Shown here in pieces: positions 24,301 through 33,800 of a DNA stretch of 64,000 bases. Each line of letters opens with the position of its first letter. The first letter of the stretch is position 1. The notes beneath the pieces were generated by a model that saw only the letters and a program-made list of their open reading frames with translations, made no database searches and was not told where the DNA came from. The DNA is taken from assembly GCA_002633005.1 (NCBI GenBank), contig NMRA01000394.1, positions 122,001 through 186,000 of the forward strand. The letters run 5' to 3'. A program made the translations under genes and the position numbers. This stretch comes from Phoronis australis. Taxonomy: Eukaryota > Phoronida > Phoronidae.

Positions 24301-25221
24301 TTAAAACCGAGCTGAGGAGCTAAAAACCTGGCTCAAGGGTTTAGCAGTCTGACCTGGTGGGACTTGAACTCACTACCTCGAGTAAAGAAAGCGGGCACTT
24401 ATCAACCAGGCCACACTGTCTCCTCCGTAAGGCATTTGGTGAACTAAAGGCTTTAGGCAAAATTGTGATCTTGGTCATTTTATTGAACTGTTTGCCCTAC
24501 TGAATAAAACAGTTAAAACTTTGTAAAATTTGATAATTTGTAAGCCAAATATTTCTGAATCATGTCCTCGTATGCTTTTAAAACATCAGTGTAGCATGAA
24601 ACATTCTACAACTCTTTGGAAATCTTGAAATCAAGAAATATTTAAATCTCTTTATAGGAATTGCAAGATTTTTTAAAGAGGTTGGAAGAATTCCATGCAG
24701 CACTCTTAATCGAAAAATAATGTAAACTGGTATTGGAACATGTGAGAACAGAAATTTTATCCTTTTCATTCATATGAAACTGACCCCAAAAGTTCGCAAA
24801 TCAATATTTCCCTGTCAGTCTTTTGTTATTCGTAATCTAATTGTGAAATGTTTTATATCATCTAAAAATTCATTTATCCCTCTCTTGTATTTTTTCTGAT
24901 TTTGATTAACTGCAAATGTTTTTTATAAGACTCCGTTTGCCGTTGAATCTGAATACTGCTTTGGTCTGATAGTGTCAGTCATGTTGGCCACTTTTAGTGC
25001 ACATATTAACACTCTGGGTTGCTCTTGTTACGTAGTTGTGTAACTGAAATAGTCTTAATTTTACAGGCATGTATGTTGTAAAGGAAGTTGTCGATGTTGT
25101 AAAGGGAAAAGGAAGACGGAGGCAGTTTCGAGTTCTTTGGGAGGGTGGAGAGACATCTGTGGTGCCATACAGAAATATCGAGCATATTTTGAAGGACTAC
25201 TACCCGCATTGGTTAGCATAA
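15249..25221 (+). CDS. Unrecognised multi-domain protein: homeodomain-like, HMG-box-like and chromo-like regions (14 exons)
   Basis: Fourteen exons join without a phase error: 15249 or 15270-15395, 15772-15880, 16560-16720, 17229-17379, 17704-17766, 17990-18167, 18719-18771, 20233-20289, 20677-20751, 21338-21433, 22523-22594, 23235-23285, 23912-23950 and 25067-25221. They give about 468 residues. Residues 8-60 look like a homeodomain-type three-helix unit with IKNWISNYRKQ as recognition helix (W, N and R in homeobox positions). Residues about 70-115 resemble a short HMG box (FNQFCEE, W.EWNGLS, QYKEKA). A middle block (about 117-265) is unlike anything I recognise. An acidic low-complexity linker follows, then a C-terminal chromo- or Tudor-like barrel (YVVKEVVDVVKG, FRVLWEGGE). 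Nuclear DNA or chromatin binding is inferred. It is convergent with the KDZ transposase gene on the same contig. The start is uncertain: ATG 15249 reads through, but a TTTTGCAG acceptor just before 15270 allows an upstream first exon. Confidence 0.82.
15772..15880 (+). CDS. Partner gene exon 2: recognition helix and start of HMG-like segment
   Basis: ttttgctag precedes NWISNYRKQVEGR, completing a homeodomain-style helix 3. A basic stretch (NRKKS) and SSFNQFCEEK follow. The donor is AAAAAA|GTGAGT, phase 1. Confidence 0.85.
16560..16720 (+). CDS. Partner gene exon 3: HMG-like segment
   Basis: ttcctag precedes the exon, which encodes DFKAWATEWNGLSAFTKNQY and KEKAQ, resembling HMG-box helices 2-3. 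It ends GTG|GTGAGT in phase 0. The loop between the first aromatic pair and the tryptophan is about nine residues shorter than in HMGB proteins. Confidence 0.85.
17229..17379 (+). CDS. Partner gene exon 4: middle block
   Basis: It starts after tttag and ends CAAG|GTAATG (phase 0 in, 1 out). It encodes VESLKTVGVVCGGIVYEVDK and later HHILTGFCRLFD. No family is recognised. Confidence 0.85.
17704..17766 (+). CDS. Partner gene exon 5: middle block
   Basis: gacag precedes DKPRIVEDRRAQVQKIFNDE, and the donor TTCT|GTAGGT leaves phase 1. The exon is short but keeps the frame on both sides. Confidence 0.8.
17990..18167 (+). CDS. Partner gene exon 6: middle block
   Basis: gtgtttcag precedes the exon, which encodes VGKRQKVPYKQLGKTLEV, then GIIFKRPGAYGIKTLEKI. 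The donor is AAGAG|GTGAGT, phase 2. The basic, helix-rich text could be another nucleic-acid-binding unit. No family is recognised. Confidence 0.87.
18719..18771 (+). CDS. Partner gene exon 7: start of acidic linker
   Basis: atttttag precedes LESERSSEVEPVQNQEV. The donor GTGG|GTATGT leaves phase 1, and the upstream phase 2 matches. Confidence 0.75.
18830..19140. mobile_element. MITE in partner-gene intron 7, TIR TAGATAAGCCCATG
   Basis: Perfect 14-bp terminal inverted repeats bound a 311-bp element. Its interior also contains facing gggcatttattt and aataaatgtcc arms. The outer TA may be the target duplication. The small frame inside (18841-19095) is not regarded as coding. Confidence 0.7.
20233..20289 (+). 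CDS. Partner gene exon 8: acidic linker, symmetric 1-1
   Basis: tttacag precedes AELLQGVQRGEAHLEAVSE, and the donor is GAAG|GTATTA. Phase 1 on both sides, 57 bp. Confidence 0.75.
20677..20751 (+). CDS. Partner gene exon 9: linker, symmetric 1-1
   Basis: cttacag precedes GNGATSDVTSAGLQELPMIT, then SSNSL. The donor is CTGA|GTAGGT. 75 bp, phase 1 on both sides. Confidence 0.75.
21338..21433 (+). CDS. Partner gene exon 10: tandem AEDVL repeats, symmetric 1-1
   Basis: tttgtag precedes a run of four 15-bp units coding AEDVL or AKDVL, then AEDTETVRVKTS. The donor is TCAG|GTATAT. The repeat is in frame and phase 1 on both sides. Confidence 0.78.
22523..22594 (+). CDS. Partner gene exon 11: acidic linker, symmetric 1-1
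   Basis: tgtcgcag precedes DEIFKMMEAGDVRMVEMIDN, then SETV. The donor is GTCA|GTAAGT. 72 bp, phase 1 on both sides. Confidence 0.78.
23235..23285 (+). CDS. Partner gene exon 12: linker, symmetric 1-1
   Basis: ttttacag precedes KNVQTSPECNASGEPSD. The donor is GATA|GTAAGT. 51 bp, phase 1 on both sides. Confidence 0.75.
23912..23950 (+). CDS. Partner gene exon 13: linker micro-exon, symmetric 1-1
   Basis: ttcttatag precedes MEVVESEREVIPE. The donor is GAAG|GTAAGA. 39 bp, phase 1 on both sides. Confidence 0.72.
24351..24425 (-). repeat. tRNA-derived SINE head in partner-gene intron 13
   Basis: On the minus strand the sequence reads GTGTGGCCTGGTTGATAAG (box A like), then GTGAGTTCAAGTCCCACC (box B like). 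A SINE body probably continues to about 24200. The head resembles the one at 5822-5888, so the same family is present inside and outside the middle contig. Confidence 0.6.
25067..25221 (+). CDS. Partner gene last exon: chromo-like C-terminus and stop
   Basis: ttttacag precedes MYVVKEVVDVVKGKGRRR, then QFRVLWEGGETSVVPYRNIE, ending YYPHWLA and TAA. The strand-basic-turn-strand pattern with VLWEGG resembles chromodomain or Tudor-like barrels. Most aromatic-cage positions cannot be assigned by eye. A candidate poly(A) signal AATAAA lies at 25959. Confidence 0.85.
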
Positions 25222-26867
25222 TGGCTATAAATGATGGACTTCCTTAACTGCTGAAGACTTCTTAGTTGATCCTGTTCTGAACCTTTTGTAGTTCGCGTTT
25301 TTGAAAGAACATTGTTCTCTTTCATGTCATTCAAAGAGAAAGTTATATCATACTTTGGCCGAAGTCGTACTTTTACTAATCACAAACTCATTTCTCCGAT
25401 TGCATAGAAGACTGCCTTTTCGTGTTATATTGCAAATTCACAAACATCTCAATTGTGCTAGCTTTGGAATGTGAGTTAATTCATGTCTGTGATTGGTTTC
25501 CATTATTGCACTCTAAATCGACCAGTTTTGCCTGAAGCCATTTGGTTTCCTGAAACTAATTGAGAGATTACAAGACACCACTTTGTAGTGTGTAATGATT
25601 TATCATCGAATCGGGGTTCAAGGATATGTCCCGATTAATTTTTTAGAGAGAAGAGAGTTGTGGTCTCTGTATTTGACACATCATACATTTCTGCTTGTCC
25701 AGGTGTGTGGTGGACTCCTGTCTGTTTTCAAACCAACTAAGTGAAATTACAGTATTATAGTAGATCTCATTATTGTTAGAGGCTTGCTGACAGTACTACA
25801 ATTTTTCTATTGGCTTGGTTAATGTTTGTCCTAGTGTCTTGATTAAAAAACTTCAGGTTTCATATCATTAAGTTGCATTGACTGTTAAGTAGTACAGGCA
25901 TGGTTCTTGAATATTGTTCATTTTAAACTTAATGATTATCTATCCAGAATTGTTTTGTAATAAAACTTGAGTATCCTATGAATTTTATTATTGTGCTGTA
26001 TCACCACTAAGACACACCAGAAGAATCAGGAAACTGTGCCATATAATTATGTGGAAGTGTCAGAAGTATTTTCTGAACCATAATAGAATATAGTACTTAG
26101 TTTTTTCTTATAGCATAGGCTCATGAGAGAGGATATCTTTGTTGGTGTGAGACCCCAAGACCAGACAGAAAAAAACTCCTGAATTCGGAGTACAAATTGC
26201 TGGCGCAAACGAAATGTTACTCATCCTCATCAAACGATTTGGAATGAAAATTGAAAGGAAAGCCACTGGCATTAAGTCTGTGGTGCACTTGGAGAAATTA
26301 TATGGGCGTTTTAGCCTAGTAACCCTCACTTTGTCCAATATGGGGCGTCAGTGATTAGCGCAAGACAGGAGATTGTAGGACTACGTTTTCCTACTGTGAC
26401 TGTTACAGGATCAGCTCTGGTCCCTGCACAAGGTTTTGTTTAATTTGTGACCTTACCCACGTAATAAAGCTGTCTCGAGGGATAATTGTCACCGACTCCG
26501 TTCAATGAAATCGGTCTTTGTGCCTCGGTCAATATCCTTTCATCAGTGCTCTCACCAAACTTGTGGGCAAGTGCTGGAATGCTAGTTGCTGTGCGTCAAG
26601 AAATTCTTGTCATGTCATGTGGTACAGAATTTAGTTCATGACGTAAAATAAAAAGTTTTCTATACTATGTTGAATTAAGGAAGGACGCTGTGAAGGACCT
26701 CGGGTCTGGCATCCCATAAATTATGGTACAAATTTAGTTCTAAACACAAGTAAGGATACACACTATGTATGGTGAACAAATACGTGAACGTATTGTTCTA
26801 GAAAAAGAACATTACTACTTTGACTACTTTTGATATGCATCGGAACGACTAGTGGGTCGTTATCATG

Positions 26868-26935
26868 GGCGGCGCACCTGAGGAGGCTTTAGCCCCCCAC
26901 TTTTTCAGTGCTGCGCCGTCCATGGTTATTATTAC
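26868..26935. repeat. Short inverted element, GGGCGGCGC / GCGCCGTCC ends
   Basis: catgggcggcgc and gcgccgtccatg face each other about 40 bp apart, with a ccccccac run between. This is like the ends of common DNA elements elsewhere in the window (ggatccgcccc, ggcggat). It is probably a solo end or tiny MITE. Confidence 0.45.
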
Positions 26936-28499
26936 TCCGAGGAAAACCGCCGCGCAATCCCGGGTGGTGGAAGGTATAATCCGTGTACGCTTTTTAAAAG
27001 CTTTGAAGAAAGCGCCCTGGAGAGTCTAAAGACAGCGAAAACCTATTACAAGTGGAAATGAAAAAAAAATGAAGTTACCTCACTGGATTTAAAGTTTCGG
27101 ACCTCGTGGCGGAGTATTTGTAACTGAGTAACGGACGACAAGAACAATTTAACGATGGGGTTTATTTGCTCAGTTTTAGGTATGCTGGAGTGAAATGGCG
27201 GAATCTGTCACTCATTGACATTTTTAACTTTTTAAATGCCTTTAAAAAGCCATATACAATTGAAATGCTCCTCGGAAATCATACCCAATGGGGAGGTTGA
27301 ACTCCTTATTGTCGAAATATACCCGAAGAGCGTTACGGCGAATAAGGTACCTTTCACAATTTTTTAACGTGGTATCGAAGTTTTTTCACGTGCTCCCCAG
27401 GTGTATAAGATATATGTTCAGTGAGCATTTTGCAGCCCCCAATGGCCTATCACCGATTGGACAGCATGTTCGTCTTCATTAATCAATACTAAAATTCCCA
27501 GTAAAACTGCGGCTGAGGGCTATCAAAAATAGTAAACCGCACCATTCCAAAGATAACGTGGGTTTCACAGGACCGAAATCAGTGACGCTTGGTTATTTGT
27601 AAACATGGGGCAGGGGTTCAAGATTGACGATGACTTTAGGATCGTACCCTTTATTTTTGAGAATCATTCTACCCGACTTGTTGGAGAGTGCGACGTTCAG
27701 TATTTATGCTTTACCGGCGGCACCGATAACATTTAACCGAGAATATCCTACGTTAAGAATGTACGCATAGTCAGCGGCTACATGTTGGGTTTACAGGTAA
27801 ATTCACACTGGCAAGGTGATCAATTGGGAAATTTTTACGTTTACAACGGAGTTGGATACAGAGTTTCCAGGATATTTAATCCCCTGCCATAGACGCACTG
27901 ATATCCAGTACGTCGGCTAATCACCACTGAACCACCCGTGACTGAACTCAATGTTTTAGGTACCGGGTACAGAGACACCGCCGAACTCCCGACCTCAGTG
28001 CACCCCAGTATACAGTGCTGCAGTGGGGCTAAGGCGCACGTCGGAGCAGCCGACAACGTTTTGGCATTTGAACGAAGCGCCTACGCACCAGTAATTACGT
28101 TCAGTGCTCAAGGTGATATGGTGGGCTTTGGGCACGTACCTCGAATTTTACCACTACAACACTGCCAGTATAAAATATTTATTACCCTCTCTTGCCCTAT
28201 AAAAAAGTTTCAAAGGATGTATAAATCCGCATGTTCACCTATCAGATAATAGGTTTCATTCCATTGTGTAGGGGGTATGTCCGTTATGAGTGGCAATATG
28301 CGGACTGCAAGTAAGCACCCGCATTCCTGAATCTTCACCTGACGTTTAGAATGTAGGCACCATAATTTCTAAGGCAATTCATCCGTTTTCATACATTTTC
28401 GGTGTTCCAAGAACTGTGGTCAGTTTTACGAAAACTGATTTAGAAAAGAAAAGTAAAATTTCAGTCAATTTTAGATACAAAGTAAATTTGGCTCAATAG

Positions 28500-28636
28500 A
28501 TATCTTAAGTTTGTCTTAAATGTCTTAATTCTGAAAGACTTCAGCATTTCGAACTTTCCAAGGTTTGGAAGTCGAAGCAAATCTTAAGACGTAGGGCAAA
28601 AATGAACTTGAGTGAGTTCTTTGCAATGGGCCCCAG
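28500..28636. mobile_element. MITE-like element ending gggccccagg, second copy
   Basis: It shares the cttaag-rich text and the ccccagg end with 4600-4840. Only one end is clear. Confidence 0.45.
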
Positions 28637-29501
28637 GCTTGCGCTTATCTTGCCAAAACAGTTGGTGTATCATCGTCTTTTGTCACAGGTATTCAACAAT
28701 TATCAAGGCTGGGTGCTTAGGTATTGTATTAGTATTAGATTTCCGTAATCTACAACATGGATGAGTCAGCGCAGTTTGTCACTGGCCGGTACTGGAAGCT
28801 TTCCGTGCACTATTAAACTGAGAACTGGTTGCAGTTAACCACTTTATTACTCTTAATGGTGCATCCACAAGTCTACTAAAAAACCTTCAATGTAATATCT
28901 CTTCAATGCCCCAGTCAGTGCTGTGAAACCATAGGATGTGTTGAACTCGTGAGACACTTCCAGCAACTGTTAAATGTGCACGGTGTGTCTATATATCCAA
29001 CTTTCTATTGACTATACAGTGTACCTGCAACTGCTTAGTCAGTAAGTGCAATTCAACCATTCTGCAAACATTTTCTGGACTATAATTCTATATTAACAAC
29101 TAATATACCAGAAGGGTTCTCCAATATTCTATTGTAAATTAATTACATCATCTCTGGCCGGTCCTCCTTGGTCATGTAAATCAAGCATAATGTACTACAT
29201 AATCAACAAATAGAATTATTACTTTCACCATGACTACAGTTCACAGTTGATGCCAGACCTCCTGTAGGTAAAATGCCACTTCTCTTTACTGATGTGGGCA
29301 CAGGTAGCCTGCTGACCAGACTAAGAAATGTTTACAGATAAAAATACAGAAATAACACAAACATTGAAAGTGATTAGTATAAAACAAAACATCTTTGCTA
29401 TAAATAATTTGACATAAAAATACACATACTGCTCACTAACAGAATCTACAAGTATATGCACAAAATGCATAACAGAAAACCTTCATAACAGGTATTTTTG
29501 C

Positions 29502-29575
29502 TTAAAGGCGAATGCAACCTTTTTCATGTCATTTTATCTAAAAATGATATGAAAAAAGGTTGACTTTGCCTTTAA
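29502..29575. repeat. Imperfect 34-bp hairpin
   Basis: ttaaaggcgaatgcaacc and ggttgactttgcctttaa are facing arms with a few mismatches, joined through catgtcatttt / aaaatgatatg. The outer bases resemble the ttaaaggagaatgccaccc termini found at 60543. It is a likely MITE or a foldback at the 3' side of the KDZ gene. Confidence 0.65.
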
Positions 29576-30279
29576 ACTAAATGAGAATGCTATGTGAACA
29601 CCATCTATGCTACACAAAGTCCAGTTGAATCGATTGACAACTTTTACATGTGAAAAACAAAAATTCAGCAAATAGGTGACCTTTGCACTAATGAGGATTG
29701 TTGAGGAAAGTGGTTGGGCTTAGGTACTGGTGGATAAAGGTAGTGATGCTTCATAAACTTGTATGGTAGGGGGGTGGCTTGAGAAGTGAGTGAGGACAGA
29801 GCTGGCTAAAGGATTGTTAAGGGTTGGAACATGGATTATGTGAGAAAGGGGCGTCTCTTGAGAAATAGCTGAAATACCAAAGCCTGTGTCAACGAAAGTG
29901 AAAGTTGTAACATGCTGGTCCCCAGAGTTGGTTGACATTTTTTCATTGTTTTTTCATCTCATTACCACCACTGCAAAACACTTACTGGACACAGTTGAGT
30001 GATTTATGGCAGACCATACTTGACACAAAAATCGTTCTTAAAACACTTGGCAATTTTCAACATATTCAGTATTAACATTGTTGTGTTCCTAACTACTGAC
30101 CAAGCAAACAGAGATAAGGAATTAGTGTGCAAGTTCCGGTTTAAAACACATCCCACTTTCCTTGGGATCTCAACCACCAGATAACTTTGCATGGTGTACT
30201 TGATGGCACATCCGACCACTCCAAACTATACAGAATCAAATATTACACCCAGTCCTCTAATGCTAATGATGACTGATCA

Positions 30280-30857
30280 TTACTGTTCATCTTCACTTTC
30301 AATTTCACTGTCTGAGCTTGATGTTACGTCTTCATCACTGCCTTCTGTTAGTGATTGAATTGCATTGCGTTGCTCTCCATATACAAGTTGACATATTTGA
30401 GTTGGCATTTCACCGAGGTCCAGAACATACTGGTGGAACACAGACATCCTATCTAGGATTAATTCAATTTTCAAAGCAAAGTTTTGCCACAAGGCACAAC
30501 CAGTGGTGTCACCTTTGAACAAACAATCCACCCTATTAACAATAGCTTTGGTGTGTTCACCAATGTAGTGTTGCACAGTTGACCTCATCTCTTCCTTAAC
30601 GAGACTCATTTCCTCACGTGCTCTGCACATCATGTGAAATGCATCGAGTGCCTTCAGTTTCAACTCACGCGGAGCAATCTCAAAGTGTTGTTCATCATTT
30701 CCTTGACTTTCCCCAAGACATGACTTAATGTCAAGTGCATCTTGTAGAGTGATCTTGTGTTCACTTTCTACGTTGTTGTAGCGCCTAACCAGTCTGGAGA
30801 CATGGTTAGTGCATTTAGTAATTTGCTTGGCCAATCTGTTAGCAATTGCCTGGCCAT
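30280..30857 (-). CDS. KDZ gene last exon and stop
   Basis: GTTATTTACAG precedes NGQAIANRLAKQITKC. The long helical exon includes RYNNVESEHKITLQDALD and ends in an acidic serine-rich tail (SSSDSEIESEDEQ) before the stop. Phase 1 in. This is the longest exon of the gene, as expected for a terminal exon. Confidence 0.92.
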
Positions 30858-33800
30858 CTGTAAATAACAAAATAAAATTGTAATTATTATAACAAGAACT
30901 CCTCCTGACGCACTGACATGCCCCAGAATATCACAAAATCAGGTGAAAACTACTAAATAACTTTTATGACAGACACATAACAATTGCAAATGCTGAAAAG
31001 TCACAATTCTGCAAACGAGAAAATCGGTATTTTCAACAAGTCAACACCAACAGTTCTTAAGGGCTGTAGACATCTTGGTTTTACCATGCAGACGTATTTG
31101 ATGCAATCAATGATATTTTACCATTGGCAAACTTTTGCTGAAAATAACTTCCTGACTGTAACATAAGAATGAATCATGAATTGCATTACCCACAACCACA
31201 TTCTAAAGTCGCATATTTTTATCTGTCCCGTAGGACTAATGATAGAAAAATGCGTCATTGACATTTTCCCAGAAAAAAATGGAATTCAGACTTGGCATTA
31301 CTGCATCTCCCAACTATTAATTTACAACTCACTCGAATAATTTCTTTTCAAATTGATGAGGTAGAGACGTTCACTGGACACTTTTCTGATCTCGTCAAGC
31401 ACCTGTTCCTTCGATCCATATTTCACTGAAAGATAATATGTATTGAAAATGATCAGCACAAACCAATGAGAGAAACACTGATGCAATCACTGTCTCGTTT
31501 TTGAAGTGATGATGAATGTAAGCACAGCAAATTCTCCAGACTATTAGTTTAGATAAGCAGTCAACCATGCCTGTTTCTTGACTGAAGCAATCACATGTAA
31601 TTCAAGAATGGAGAGTACATTCACACCAAAACAACAGGATCAAAAACACAACATGATGTTACCTTTTACCCAAATTATCAATCAATTTGCTTTCTGTAAC
31701 TTTTAATGATGCTTTTTCATGATTTGGTACATGTCCTCAAATAGGCACGTTCTTTATTTTGAGGCTTTACGATACTCAGATTTCACACTCCTGAGTTTGC
31801 CATGTTCTCATTTGAAAAACTTTACTATTGGCAGTTGTGGAAATCACCTGCCAATTACCACTAATTCCGTGAAACTACGGAGCAAACATTTAACATATCA
31901 AAGCCAATTATCTACTAACTGAATTCATCTGCTAACAGGAAATTTGTGCTACCTTGGGAACTTTGCTTCCGTGAGTATTCATCTCTCAAGTTTTCACTCC
32001 AAACTGTCAATACCTCTTCAGAAATTTGTCCTGGAATGAAGAAACAACATAACGTCATCTAGGGTCTGTTTGTTTGAAAATCCAAAGGAAGCAAGAGGTT
32101 GGAAAATATAATTCCAGAGTGTGCCACTCAACTTGCTGTCAAAGACATGCATCCTTGCCAATTTGAAAAGCTTTACAAGTCTGCATAAGCTTATACAAAA
32201 CCAGCTGTTCATAGCTGTATAATATATAACAACATTTAGTCACTTACCAGGTAGCATTTCACAAACGCTGCCCAATTCATTCTGGTAGTGATTAAAAGTT
32301 GCTTCAGCCTTCTCCATTTTGGTGGTCAGAGTTTTGGCTGAAATGAGAACAAAGAAATTTATGAACCATTCAGAAACAGTTTACACTGGTGTGTAAAGAT
32401 GCTGAATCAATTATTTTGCACACATCCAAACTTAAAAGCTTTAGTATACAGTAGTTCATTATCTGCTACATTAGCAAAAATTATCTATCCTGGCATGGAA
32501 GTCAAAGCCCCGATACCCCAATAACTGAGATCACTAAGAATGAGCATGCAAAATGCAGTGGCAGAGACATGTTTTTAGCTAAATACAAACTAATATGACT
32601 GCTTTCATACTTGTCATGAGTGTGAATGTATTTGTGTATGTATGTATGTATCTATCAATAATGCATCCCCACATTGCTTCAATAAGATCTTACCAAATCT
32701 AGACTTTAAGCGTTCTCCATAATGCAGAAGGGCATCTACAAGCAGATCTTGTCGGTGGCTTGCTGTCATTTCTTTCGTTATTCTAGAAAACCTCCGCAGG
32801 AAAGACCACAAGCGTTCTATAGCTTCACCATCTGTCAAGCCAAATGATTGTAGTTTCCTTGGATTATACAGGACCTATAGCATAAATGTTAAAAGTATGA
32901 TTTATCAAAATTGACAATGTTAGCATTTTGTTGATGCACATTTGAACCGGACAAAGCATGACCTTTAGGCTGGCAAGTCTCCCAGTCATAGCATAAATTA
33001 AGGCTACAATAACAGACTGAAGATGATCCGTTTTTGTTTTCAGTGAACTGACCATGTACAAAACACACTTCATACTTGACACGCTGCTTTGTGGCCATAT
33101 GCATGAAACACGGGAATTCCCAGGTCTATCTTTTCCAACAGTGAGCTGTTATTCTTCTTCTGCAAAGAAAAGAAAGGAATATTTACTTATCAAACCACTA
33201 ATTTGTTGAACAATCATGTTGATAAAAGTATTCCAATCACAACTTTTATTTTTAACTTTCCACTTGATATGTGTACCTCTGTCTCACATCAAAATGTCCA
33301 TTTGAAAATGTTGCAGGAGTGCGTAAGAAAATATTTGAGGTTATATCTTCACTTAATTGCAAACAAAAAACTGTTGTTGCCAACAGGTACACTTTGTTTA
33401 TGGCCAATCAGTCAATGAAATGAAATACAGTACTTAAGTTTTTCCGCACTTCGAAGTCCTATTGTTTGCCAATGCACAAATACTACAGAGCAAATACAAG
33501 CGCCAATAGTATCATTTTAAAGTTATGCACATTTAATTCATTGTTATGTCACAAAAATGTGAGTTCAAACATCTCAGAAAGCAAAATGAGATTCACGTAC
33601 AGGATACGAGACAAAATTCTCTCCTCTAGTCAACATTCAACTAAGTTCGGACGCAACCAAATATCATTTGCATGATAAAGCTACACAGAGCTGTGATAGA
33701 ATGTTACAACACTTTCACTTAAAAACAAACACAGCAAGTTTTCAAATGACGCCAGTGGAACATTTTGAGAAAGGGTTATAAAGAATAGTAATTTTAAAAC

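Larger units (their letters stand above)
25222..30279. other. Region between the two convergent genes of the middle contig
   Basis: About 5 kb containing the 3'UTR of the partner gene and probably that of the KDZ gene, a GC-rich inverted element near 26868-26935, a decayed tRNA-like stretch near 27840-27950, a MITE-like piece at 28500-28636 and a hairpin at 29502-29575. No further gene is recognised. Confidence 0.5.
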
